A stretch of 11,545 bases of DNA from an uncultured Prevotella sp. (lineage in GTDB: Bacteria > Bacteroidota > Bacteroidia > Bacteroidales > Bacteroidaceae): NCBI GenBank assembly GCA_900542795.1, contig UQPD01000083.1, positions 1 to 11,545 of the forward strand. The letters run 5' to 3'. A program made the translations under genes and the position numbers. The notes under the pieces were generated by a model, which was given only the letters and a program-made list of their open reading frames with translations, did not search any database and was not told the DNA's origin. This document shows positions 3,736-11,545 of this stretch, piece by piece. Each line of letters starts with the position of its first letter. The stretch's first letter is position 1.

Positions 3736-6336
3736 GTGAAACGACTTTTCTTACTATTCATACTGCTATTAGTTAGCATCAGCGCTACTCTTGCCCAAAA
3801 GAAGTTGGCTGGCTCTGTGGTCGACGCAAAGACTGGAGAGAAAATCCCCTTTGTTTACGTGGTATACGTTAATGGTGGGGGTACACAAACCGACCTCAAT
3901 GGTAACTTTTCGTTGCCCTTTAAAGCAGGACGCTTACGTCTTTCGGTGCTTGGCTACGAAACCAAAACCGTTACGGTGAAAGAATGTGCCGACTCGTTAG
4001 TGTTTAAGCTCAAATCAATGGACCGCTCACTTAACACGGCTGAGGTTGTTGTAGGCAAAAAGGCTAAATACTCGCGCAAGAACAATCCTGCTGTCGAACT
4101 GATGCGCAAGGTAATTGCTGCTAAAAGGCAAAGCGACTTGCACCACCACGACTACTATAGCATTGACAAATACTCAAAAATAACCTTCGCATTTAACGAG
4201 GTTACTGACAAGATTTTTGAGGATGGCAAATTCAAGAAGTTTCCCTTCCTCAAAGACCATGTGGAAGTGTGCAATGAAACGGGTAAACTCATTTTGCCTA
4301 TTTCGGTAGACGAAACCGTGACGCGCATGATTTACCGCAAAGACCCTAAAAGCGAGAAGAATATCATCCTGGGACAACGATCGAATGGTATTAACGACTT
4401 GCTCAACACGGGCGACATTGTTACGACCATGCTGAAGGACTGCTTTACGGACGTAGACATTTATCAAGACGAGGTGCGACTGCTGCAATACCCATTTACA
4501 AGTCCTATTTCGTCGAGAACCGCCATTAGTTTTTATCGTTACTTTATTGTCGATACGCTACAAGTGTCTGGCAACAAGTGCATCCAAGTGGACTTTACGC
4601 CAAACAATGCACAAGACTTTGGTTTCTCGGGCAGTCTCTACATCATGGCAGACAGCACCTACCGCGTACATAGTGTGGACATGGGCATCCCCGTGCGCAG
4701 TGATGTGAACTTTGTGGAGAGCATGCGCATTATGCAAGAGTTTAAGCAGCTACCCACAGGCGAACAAGTGTTGGCAAAGGATGACATGTTGGTGCAAATA
4801 AAATTGGCTAAGTTCCTCAATAAGTTCCAAGTAAAACGTGCCACCGAATACTCCAACTTTAGCTTTGAACCTATCCCCGATAAGACCTTTAAGTTTAAGG
4901 GCGAAACACTCACTGCAGCCAATGCACAGATGCAAGATAAGGAGTTTTGGCAAACACACCGAGCAGACTCTCTAACCAAGAGCGAAAGTTCGATGAACCA
5001 ACTCATTCACAAACTCGAACAAGTAAAGGGCTTTAAACCCGTGTTATGGATTGCCAAAGCCTTCATCGAGAACTTTGTAGAAACCACGGTAAATCCTGAT
5101 AAGCCGTCGAAGGTGGATATCGGTCCGGTAAACACCATGATTACACAAAACTTTGTTGACGGCTTGCGTCTGCGCCTTTCTGCACAAACCACAGCAAACT
5201 TTAATAAGCACCTTTTCTTAAAGGGATATGCTGCCTATGGTTTTAAAGACGAAAAATGGAAAGGCATGGGCGAGGTTACTTACTCGTTCAACAAAAAGGC
5301 TTACTTGCCACGCGAATTTCCGGTGAATAACCTCACCTTTAATTATACGCGCGATGTTATGTCGCCCTCCGATAAGTTTTTGCCTACTGATAAGGATAAT
5401 GTGTTCACCTCATTTAAATGGAAGAAGGTTGACCACATGATGTATTTTGAGACCTACAAATTGCTATGGGACCGCGAGTGGGCTAATGGTTTGCGCTTTA
5501 CGCTGCAAGCTCGCACCTCAAAAGATTCTCCTACGGCAAGCCTTTTCTACCAACCGCTTTGCTCAGAAGGAATTTCGCAAGATGCCTCACTCTACATGCC
5601 TTACATTCGCACATACGATGGTATGGTTGGTTTGCGTTTTCAACCAGGCGTTACGTGGATTAACACCAAGCAACGACGCATTGCCAGTAACAACGATGCT
5701 CCAATATTTACGCTTAACCACACAGCGGGTGTGTATAACTTTGGCAAGGGTACCGACAACAACATGTATAACTTTACCGAAGCCAGCATTTACAAACGCT
5801 TTTGGTTAGCTTCGTGGGGTAAGATGGACGTTACGGTGAAAGGTGGTGTGCAATGGAACAAGGTTCCCTACCCCTTGCTCATTATGCCTGCTGCCAACCT
5901 CTCGTACATTATGGAGGATAACACATTCAACCTCATCGATAATATGGAGTTCTTGAACGACCGTTATGTATCGCTTATGTACTCGTGGGACTTGAATGGT
6001 AAGATTTTTAATCGTATTCCACTTATCAAAAAACTAAAGTGGCGCGAATACATTGGTTGCAATGTACTATGGGGTACGCTCACAAGCAAAAACAATCCCT
6101 ACTTGGCAAAGAACGCTAACGACAGCCGTTTGCTCTACTTCCCAGGCAACTGGAAGCAAGAGGGCTTTGTTACGCAATCGCACATCATGAATAGCAAGCG
6201 CCCCTACGTTGAAGTAGTTGCGGGCATTCACAACATTTTCAAGATATTCCACATTGAATATGTACAACGCCTCAACTACATTGAGCCTGGCACACAAAAA
6301 TGGGGTATTCGTGGCATGTTCCGCCTTACCTTCTAA
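3736..6336 (+). CDS. DUF5686-type outer-membrane protein with carboxypeptidase-regulatory-like domain
   Basis: This 866-residue envelope protein has a typical signal peptide, MKRLFLLFILLLVSISATLA, with cleavage expected before Q21. Residues about 23-105 form a CarboxypepD-regulatory-like beta-sandwich (GSVVDAKTGEKIPFVYV, then TDLNGNFSLPF and LSVLGYETKT). This domain is also found at the N-terminus of TonB-dependent transporters. The rest matches my knowledge of the DUF5686 family: a periplasmic mixed region, then from about residue 460 alternating aromatic strands typical of a beta-barrel, ending in the outer-membrane C-terminal signature RGMFRLTF. There is no TonB-receptor plug. The start is GTG at 3736-3738; no in-frame ATG lies nearby and the signal peptide begins exactly there. 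A weak TACACTTT at 3702-3709 could be its -7 box. It follows a terminator and is closed by another, so it is probably monocistronic. The exact function of the family is not established. Confidence 0.85.
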   Translation: MKRLFLLFILLLVSISATLAQKKLAGSVVDAKTGEKIPFVYVVYVNGGGTQTDLNGNFSLPFKAGRLRLSVLGYETKTVTVKECADSLVFKLKSMDRSLNTAEVVVGKKAKYSRKNNPAVELMRKVIAAKRQSDLHHHDYYSIDKYSKITFAFNEVTDKIFEDGKFKKFPFLKDHVEVCNETGKLILPISVDETVTRMIYRKDPKSEKNIILGQRSNGINDLLNTGDIVTTMLKDCFTDVDIYQDEVRLLQYPFTSPISSRTAISFYRYFIVDTLQVSGNKCIQVDFTPNNAQDFGFSGSLYIMADSTYRVHSVDMGIPVRSDVNFVESMRIMQEFKQLPTGEQVLAKDDMLVQIKLAKFLNKFQVKRATEYSNFSFEPIPDKTFKFKGETLTAANAQMQDKEFWQTHRADSLTKSESSMNQLIHKLEQVKGFKPVLWIAKAFIENFVETTVNPDKPSKVDIGPVNTMITQNFVDGLRLRLSAQTTANFNKHLFLKGYAAYGFKDEKWKGMGEVTYSFNKKAYLPREFPVNNLTFNYTRDVMSPSDKFLPTDKDNVFTSFKWKKVDHMMYFETYKLLWDREWANGLRFTLQARTSKDSPTASLFYQPLCSEGISQDASLYMPYIRTYDGMVGLRFQPGVTWINTKQRRIASNNDAPIFTLNHTAGVYNFGKGTDNNMYNFTEASIYKRFWLASWGKMDVTVKGGVQWNKVPYPLLIMPAANLSYIMEDNTFNLIDNMEFLNDRYVSLMYSWDLNGKIFNRIPLIKKLKWREYIGCNVLWGTLTSKNNPYLAKNANDSRLLYFPGNWKQEGFVTQSHIMNSKRPYVEVVAGIHNIFKIFHIEYVQRLNYIEPGTQKWGIRGMFRLTF

Positions 6337-6354
6337 TTTTATTTAGTAAGAAAT

Positions 6355-6411
6355 ATGGATTTGCGCTTTGTATTTTTAATTCAAAAAAATGCAAAGCGCA
6401 AATCCATTTTT
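6355..6411 (+). terminator. Unusually long intrinsic terminator hairpin
   Basis: A perfect 16-bp stem, ATGGATTTGCGCTTTG (6355-6370) with CAAAGCGCAAATCCAT (6392-6407), continues through one T-G wobble and six more A-T pairs. This gives a 23-pair stem around a 7-base loop (6378-6384). Five T follow (6407-6411). It starts 18 bases after the stop codon of the outer-membrane protein gene. The perfection of the long stem is more than termination needs. The rest of 6337-6553 is AT-rich and holds nothing else I can identify. Confidence 0.85.
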
Positions 6412-6553
6412 ATGTGTTTATGCCCACACTGAACTCCAACAAATTTTTAAACACCTTCCATAAAAGGCGTGCAAACAACTTTACAGCATCTTATTAAAAC
6501 CACATTTTACAAATGTATTAAAAAAAAATAATCTGATTTTTAATCAAAAAAAC

Positions 6554-6582
6554 TTTGTTCTGAAATTTTAATACTAACTTTG
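6554..6582 (+). promoter_or_regulatory. Promoter of the M60-like protease gene
   Basis: TAACTTTG (6575-6582), followed by C, is an exact Bacteroidetes -7 box. TTTG at 6554-6557 is the best -33 candidate, with a 17-base spacer that is slightly short. The predicted start is near 6589, about 46 bases before the protease ATG at 6636. No clear Shine-Dalgarno sequence is visible. Confidence 0.65.
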
Positions 6583-6589
6583 CGCCATC

Positions 6590-6658
6590 ATGAACTTCTC
6601 AATCATTAAAGAAGATGAAATAAAATTCATATATTATGATAAAACTCAACTACTTTAA
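6590..6658 (+). CDS. Possible 22-codon upstream ORF overlapping the protease start
   Basis: ATG at 6590-6592 begins MNFSIIKEDEIKFIYYDKTQ and ends at TAA 6656-6658, in a different frame from the protease and overlapping its first 23 bases. The ATG sits almost exactly at the predicted transcript start, so it would be leaderless or nearly so. It may couple translation to the protease or may be chance. There is no family resemblance. Confidence 0.2.
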   Translation: MNFSIIKEDEIKFIYYDKTQLL

Positions 6659-9600
6659 CTTGTGGCGGTCCGTGCTTGCATTGTGCATTGGGCTTTGCCT
6701 TGGCGTACCTATTCGTGCGCAATTTCAAGTACCAGAATTGGTTAGTGGCACGTATTACCGCATCAAGACGGCTGCTACAAGAAGCGATGCTCAAACGTAT
6801 CCTTATTTGGCTGATGACAACAACTTTGTGCGTTGTCAGGCATTGTGCGAAACAGCTGGAGCTGAGGACGCACAGTTGTGGCTTGTTACCGCTGTAACGG
6901 GCAAAGACAACTTTTATGTGGTGCAAAACAAAAAGACAAAGAAGTATTTGCAACCCACTAATGATGAGAGTTCTCAAATTAGCATGGCTGATGCTGCAAC
7001 CGAAGTTTACATTCCCAGAAACACAAAAACGGGAAACAGCAAACCTTGGTTCAACATCATGGCCGATGCAAACGCAAAATACAGCTATAACTGGCGCGAT
7101 GGAGATCACTACGTAAAAGGTTATCAACCCAACGATGGAAAGGATAAAGCCTTAACAGGTTCTGAATGGGCTTTTATTCGTAACGAATATACCGACAGCG
7201 AAATTAAGGATATGGTTGCTGCGGCAGGACAAGTAATGCCTGTTACTGGCACCAATGTTTATCGCATCCTTAATTACTCAAGCAAATTCGCCAACAACGC
7301 CCTTGCTGAATACAACAACCTTTTAGGAAGCGTAACAAATACCACCGACGATTCACAATATTGGCAACTCGTGGCACAAAGCGATGGAAAAATTGCCTTG
7401 CAAAACCTTAAAACAGGTCACTACGTGCAGTCGCTCAACGGTGTAAAAGACCACCAATTCGCCATGGGTACTACTGCCTATGGTTTTGACATACGCAGAA
7501 ATACCAACATCGTTAAAATTGCTTTTGACATTGCCGACACCGAAGATGCTGGAGGAAACATGTTGGCACTTAACTGTACGGATAAGACGAACGGAGCTAT
7601 TTACAGTTGGACTTGCTGTGATGGTTCAAAGGACTTGAACTCGCTTTGGGTTTTTTATGACGCAAAACTAAGCGAAAGCCAAATTGCTGCTATCAAAGCC
7701 AACCGAACTACTTATGAAAAAAATGACTATCTTGCCAGAATCTTAGCTGATGGTAAACTTCGCATTAAGTCGCGCCGTGCCATCGATTCAAATAAAAATC
7801 CTTACGTAACAGATGTAACAGGTATTGTTGGCCCTAAAGAAAATACATGTCGCATGCGCGAAGAAATGAGTTCAGACGCCGACCGACAACTGTGGATTGC
7901 TGAAAAGAATGGAACGGGATATACCTTCCGCAACTACAAAACGGGTAAATACCTTAACTACAATAATACGGGAGACGCCAAAGTCTTTTACATTCGCTAC
8001 AATACAGATAACACCCCCGACCAATATTATGTACACCTTTCTGAAAAAAATGATTTCTCAGACAAAGGCTTGCACTATCAGGTTGTTGGCGACGTTGTAG
8101 TGGGTTGGAACGTGAACGGCGATGACTACAAAGGTTGCGACTGGCTCTTTGAACCCGTAGACTTAACTGACGCTGCTGTTAAACAACACTTTGACAGCCA
8201 AGCCAACCGCTTAAGCAATGTTGCAACTAACGAGTATATCGTGATTCGCGACATCTACAACACCGTCATGACTGAAGATTATAGCGACGGCAGAGTAGCC
8301 ACAGCCGAACGCAATGCTCAAAAATTCAACCAGTGCTGGAAGCTCGTTCCTGTTGAGGGTAAAGAGGGTTATTATCAAATTCAGAACGCGGTTACCAAGC
8401 ACTACATCAATTTTGCAGACTATAATACTAAAACCTACGCAACTGAAAGCCCCACAAATGGTGGATTTAAAATAGCGGAAGTAAGCAACTATACGCGTTT
8501 CAGCACGTACTTTGAAATGCTTATAAACGAAGAACTTGGACACGCACTTCATAGTGCAAATTGGTGCAGTTCTGTGCTTGTGTGGAATAGTTATGCTAAG
8601 GGTAGCACAGCCTCTGTGTGGACATTTGAACACGCCAATATTACAGAAGCAGACTTAACCGCTGCCATTCAGGACTATCACAACCTTCGCGAAGAATATA
8701 ACGAAGCAGGAAACAATGCCACAGCTTTGTCACAGTTCTTTGAAGATGCTGCTTGCACCACCCTCAAAAGCGCATACAAGTCTGTAACAGACGATGCTTT
8801 GAAAACAGCCATGACCGAAAGTGGTATCAACTCTACCACCCTGCAAAACATGGCTATCAAGATAAAGAATAACAGTTGGGCAGAATGGGAAAAGATTTTC
8901 CGTGTACGCAAAGTTGAACCCTACACCAATCCCGACACCTGGAATAATCTTCTTAAGATTGGCTACAATTACACACGCTTAAGCAATCCCACGGGTATTT
9001 GGAGCAACACCCACCAAATGCTTTATGTGTTTATTGGCGACGACATCCCCGAAGGAGCTTCTGTCAACTTGATTCAGGTGAAACAAAGCGACAAACAAGG
9101 TGATAGCCAGCAGTTGCACAAGGGTATGAATGCTATTCTAACAAACAGCGAATGCGCCCTCTATATTAACTATGAGGTAAGCACAAGCGATGCTGCCGAC
9201 TCTAAGAAATGGCGCGACTACCCCGACCTTTCTATTCACATTGAAGGAGGTGTAGTAGATGGCTATTTCGATGCAAACCGCGAAGGCATCAACACCAACG
9301 AGGCATGGAAACAGATGGTAGCTAAAGGCATGTTTAGCAAACCCTTTGCCATGATGAAGGGTCGCAACATCATTTACCAGATGAATAGCACCCTGACCAA
9401 GGAATACGTTCCCGAAAAGATGCGCGAAATTGTAGACTTCTGGGATTGGATGGTCGATGTGCAACACTCACTCATGGCGGTCAACGAATATAAAGACCGC
9501 TGGCACAGTGTGTTGGGCTTCTATTCATGTACCTACAACTTCATGTTTGCCTCAGGCTGTGGTACCTATTACAACGAAAGCACATTAAAAGATATTCTGG

Positions 9601-11441
9601 TTTACGACACCATGGCTGCTGGTGGTGGTTCACTTTGGGGACCTGCTCACGAGGTGGGACACATTCACCAAGGACTTATCAACATGATTGGTTGTACTGA
9701 AATCTCCAACAACCTCTTCTCGCAAGCAGTGGTTCACCTCAATGGTAAAACCTCTACCCGCCTCAATGGCCGTAAATTCAAGGATGTTGCCAATTTGTAT
9801 GCAGCCAACACAAGCTGGCACGATTACAACCTTTGGGATCGCAACACCATGTACCTTAAGCTCTACCTCTATTATGAGGTACAGGGCTTCCACCCTGGTT
9901 TGTTCTGCGAACTCTTCCGTGAATTGCGCAAAGACCCCTTGAACCACAATAAAGGCAGCCAAAGCAATCCTATTCCTGCCTCTGAGGACTTCTTGAAGTT
10001 TGCGCTCAAAGTGAGCAGCATTGTGAAAGAAGACCTCACCGAGTTCTTCCAAGCTTTTGGTTTCTTTGTTCCCTTCGAAACACGTGTAATTGGTGACTAT
10101 GGTGACTACTACACCTACTGCACACAGGAAATGATTGACGAAGCCAAAGCGCAGATGGCACAGTATAAGAAGCCCAAGGGCAACATTATGTTTGTAGAAA
10201 ACCACATTAAGCATGAGCCAGCTATCGATCACAATGGCAACTACCTCTACAACACCGATGGCAGCCAAGTGCTCCGTACAGACTTTAGCGACACAGATGC
10301 TGTAGGCAAATGTGGTGACGTAGGTTCATACTCAGACTTTGCTACAGGTCATTATGCCAGTGGTTATACTTACACCATCAAAAACGACAGCATCCTTACA
10401 ATGAAGGGTGAAGGAGCCGTAGGTTATAAGGTATACGACAATGAGGGCAACTTGCTCTACTTCTCGAACTGCAATACATTCACCTTGCCCCAAAGCGTTG
10501 TCAACAAATTGGCTGAAAGTGGCAAGAGCATGGTATTGAAGGTAGCACAACCCGATGGCACTGACGTAGTTCTGCCTAAGGCTGGTGCCACAGTCTACAA
10601 GTTAAAGGTGTACCATGCCAATGCCTTGAGCAGCGATAAGAGCAACACGGTTTACACAGATGGCACAGCGCAAACACTCCCCGTGCTGACCAACAACGCC
10701 ATTGCCATTATTCAGCCCAACGCAAGCCGCAGCACATTGCCCACCACACTGACACAGGCCACAAACGTGGTGAATGGTGAGAACAACACAGCCTATAAGG
10801 TGGTGCTTACCGACAAGCAAGACTTCTACACACCAACAAACTTCACCGCACAAACGCTGACTTACCAGCGTGCTAACACAGCGGGTTACAACAGTGTGTG
10901 CTTGCCCTTTGCCATCCATGCCACCGACTTTGGTGCAGGTTCTAAGCTCGAAGCATACACACAAATGAATGAGTCGAAAGTAAACTTTACCACCATAACC
11001 GACAACAACGAGGCTGGACACCCCTGCTTGGTTTACTGTCCTGCCGATGTTACAGAATGGAACATCGAAAAGACTGATGCCTATGTGGTAGCCAATCCAT
11101 CTCCCTATGGCGATGGCAATGCCACACTCTATGGTGCATTTACAAACAACAACATTGGTGCTGGATGTTACAAACTCTCAGCCGATGGCACTGCACTGGG
11201 CATTACCTCTGAAAAGGGTAAGGTTACAGCCTTCCGCTGCTACCTTAAGCCCACAGACATGAGCCAGGCACCGCAGAGATTGTTTGTGATACACGATGAT
11301 GCTGCAACAACAGGCATAACAACATTGCCTATCGATGTAACAACGTCTGCCCCCATTTACGATCTGAGTGGCCGCCGCATGCAGCAACCCATCAAGCCCG
11401 GTCTCTACATTGTGAATGGTCAGAAAGTTATGGTAAAATAA
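6636..11441 (+). CDS. Large secreted M60-like (enhancin-type) metalloprotease with N-terminal lectin-like repeats
   Basis: This 1601-residue secreted protein has a signal peptide (MIKLNYFNLWRSVLALCIGL onward) with cleavage expected after PIRA, about residue 28. Four tandem beta-trefoil/ricin-like units follow at about 38-178, 205-338, 365-503 and 534-662. Each opens with a YYRI/VYRI-like strand, carries QLW or CWKL and (Q)N-x-K-T-x-x-Y, and ends W-x-F. The M60-like domain runs from about 760 (YNYTRLSNPTGIW) to past 1110. Its zinc site is HEVGH (H1005, E1006, H1009) with a third ligand candidate E1022, fitting HExxH-x(8-28)-E. M60 enzymes cleave host glycoproteins, notably O-glycosylated mucins, and the repeats probably bind glycans. 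Beta-rich domains follow, and the tail is IYDLSGRRMQQP then GLYIVNGQKV (1574-1601), resembling type IX-like sorting tails of Bacteroidetes. It has its own promoter, with no SusC/SusD pair beside it. Substrate is inferred. Confidence 0.88.
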   Translation: MIKLNYFNLWRSVLALCIGLCLGVPIRAQFQVPELVSGTYYRIKTAATRSDAQTYPYLADDNNFVRCQALCETAGAEDAQLWLVTAVTGKDNFYVVQNKKTKKYLQPTNDESSQISMADAATEVYIPRNTKTGNSKPWFNIMADANAKYSYNWRDGDHYVKGYQPNDGKDKALTGSEWAFIRNEYTDSEIKDMVAAAGQVMPVTGTNVYRILNYSSKFANNALAEYNNLLGSVTNTTDDSQYWQLVAQSDGKIALQNLKTGHYVQSLNGVKDHQFAMGTTAYGFDIRRNTNIVKIAFDIADTEDAGGNMLALNCTDKTNGAIYSWTCCDGSKDLNSLWVFYDAKLSESQIAAIKANRTTYEKNDYLARILADGKLRIKSRRAIDSNKNPYVTDVTGIVGPKENTCRMREEMSSDADRQLWIAEKNGTGYTFRNYKTGKYLNYNNTGDAKVFYIRYNTDNTPDQYYVHLSEKNDFSDKGLHYQVVGDVVVGWNVNGDDYKGCDWLFEPVDLTDAAVKQHFDSQANRLSNVATNEYIVIRDIYNTVMTEDYSDGRVATAERNAQKFNQCWKLVPVEGKEGYYQIQNAVTKHYINFADYNTKTYATESPTNGGFKIAEVSNYTRFSTYFEMLINEELGHALHSANWCSSVLVWNSYAKGSTASVWTFEHANITEADLTAAIQDYHNLREEYNEAGNNATALSQFFEDAACTTLKSAYKSVTDDALKTAMTESGINSTTLQNMAIKIKNNSWAEWEKIFRVRKVEPYTNPDTWNNLLKIGYNYTRLSNPTGIWSNTHQMLYVFIGDDIPEGASVNLIQVKQSDKQGDSQQLHKGMNAILTNSECALYINYEVSTSDAADSKKWRDYPDLSIHIEGGVVDGYFDANREGINTNEAWKQMVAKGMFSKPFAMMKGRNIIYQMNSTLTKEYVPEKMREIVDFWDWMVDVQHSLMAVNEYKDRWHSVLGFYSCTYNFMFASGCGTYYNESTLKDILVYDTMAAGGGSLWGPAHEVGHIHQGLINMIGCTEISNNLFSQAVVHLNGKTSTRLNGRKFKDVANLYAANTSWHDYNLWDRNTMYLKLYLYYEVQGFHPGLFCELFRELRKDPLNHNKGSQSNPIPASEDFLKFALKVSSIVKEDLTEFFQAFGFFVPFETRVIGDYGDYYTYCTQEMIDEAKAQMAQYKKPKGNIMFVENHIKHEPAIDHNGNYLYNTDGSQVLRTDFSDTDAVGKCGDVGSYSDFATGHYASGYTYTIKNDSILTMKGEGAVGYKVYDNEGNLLYFSNCNTFTLPQSVVNKLAESGKSMVLKVAQPDGTDVVLPKAGATVYKLKVYHANALSSDKSNTVYTDGTAQTLPVLTNNAIAIIQPNASRSTLPTTLTQATNVVNGENNTAYKVVLTDKQDFYTPTNFTAQTLTYQRANTAGYNSVCLPFAIHATDFGAGSKLEAYTQMNESKVNFTTITDNNEAGHPCLVYCPADVTEWNIEKTDAYVVANPSPYGDGNATLYGAFTNNNIGAGCYKLSADGTALGITSEKGKVTAFRCYLKPTDMSQAPQRLFVIHDDAATTGITTLPIDVTTSAPIYDLSGRRMQQPIKPGLYIVNGQKVMVK

Positions 11442-11460
11442 TCAGAATTCATCCTTAAAA

Positions 11461-11545
11461 ATGAAGAAAACATATATTTCACCGCAAAGCGTAGGGTGTT
11501 CAAAATCCATGATTTTTTTCTGCACGGTTTTTGACCTTGATAAGG
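11461..11545 (+). CDS. Start of a small downstream protein, cut by the window end
   Basis: ATG at 11461 opens 28 codons that remain open to the window edge. They begin MKKTYISPQ, a pattern shared by many short Bacteroidales proteins that start MKK(T/K)YI(A/S)P. It lies 19 bases after the protease stop codon with no terminator between them, so it may be co-transcribed. The following residues (SMIFFCTVFDLDK) do not let me name it. The start is plausible, but too little is present to exclude a chance frame. Confidence 0.4.
   Translation, partial: MKKTYISPQSVGCSKSMIFFCTVFDLDK

Noticed and set aside
3736..6336. TonB-dependent transporter (SusC-like) identity for the outer-membrane protein.
   Set aside because: It shares the N-terminal carboxypeptidase-regulatory-like domain, but there is no plug domain or TonB box and the length and middle region fit DUF5686.
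6627..7127. A 166-codon minus-strand frame antisense to the start of the protease gene.
   Set aside because: It is a shadow of the signal peptide and first lectin-like repeat. Its hydrophobic patches mirror the plus-strand codons.
9630..10268. A 212-codon minus-strand frame inside the protease gene.
   Set aside because: It is antisense to the conserved M60 catalytic region, whose HEVGH motif is intact. The frame arises from the codon bias of the real gene and has no recognisable motif or promoter.

Overview
The window looks like chromosomal DNA of a Bacteroidales bacterium, probably of the Prevotella/Alloprevotella type. The evidence is: Bacteroidetes-style promoters (TAnnTTTG -7 boxes) ahead of several genes; a Bacteroidetes-type inositol-phosphate synthase; an outer-membrane protein of the carboxypeptidase-regulatory/DUF5686 type; and a very large secreted M60-like (enhancin-like) metalloprotease ending in the short GLYIVNG-type tail common in secreted proteins of this order. 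The genus is inference.

Layout. (1) 1-2100 is an accessory patch of scars. It holds the 3' end of a group II intron (minus strand), with the last part of its reverse transcriptase/maturase. A Bacteroidetes promoter and a hairpin lie just upstream of the scar. Two short unrecognised minus-strand frames flank an intact HigB/HigA-type toxin-antitoxin pair, whose promoter carries a near-perfect palindrome. Beyond it lies a tandem array of four 22-bp repeats plus two 11-bp repeats, resembling iterons or the multi-site end of a transposon. (2) 2130-3670 is one transcription unit: promoter, myo-inositol-1-phosphate synthase, strong hairpin terminator. (3) 3736-6407 is a GTG-started outer-membrane beta-barrel-type protein, closed by an unusually long terminator hairpin. 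(4) 6554-11545 is a promoter, the 1601-residue secreted M60-like protease with four lectin-like N-terminal repeats, and the start of a small co-directional gene cut by the window end.

Working together. The three large genes are co-directional but separated by terminators, so they look like independent units and not one operon. The synthase makes inositol-3-phosphate, which in Bacteroidetes feeds inositol phospholipids and sphingolipids, but no lipid-assembly genes lie next to it here. The M60-like protein probably digests host glycoproteins such as mucin at or outside the cell surface.

The least explained parts are the 22-bp repeat array at 1839-1950 and the repeated N-terminal half of the M60 protein. 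No clearly new multi-gene system is visible.
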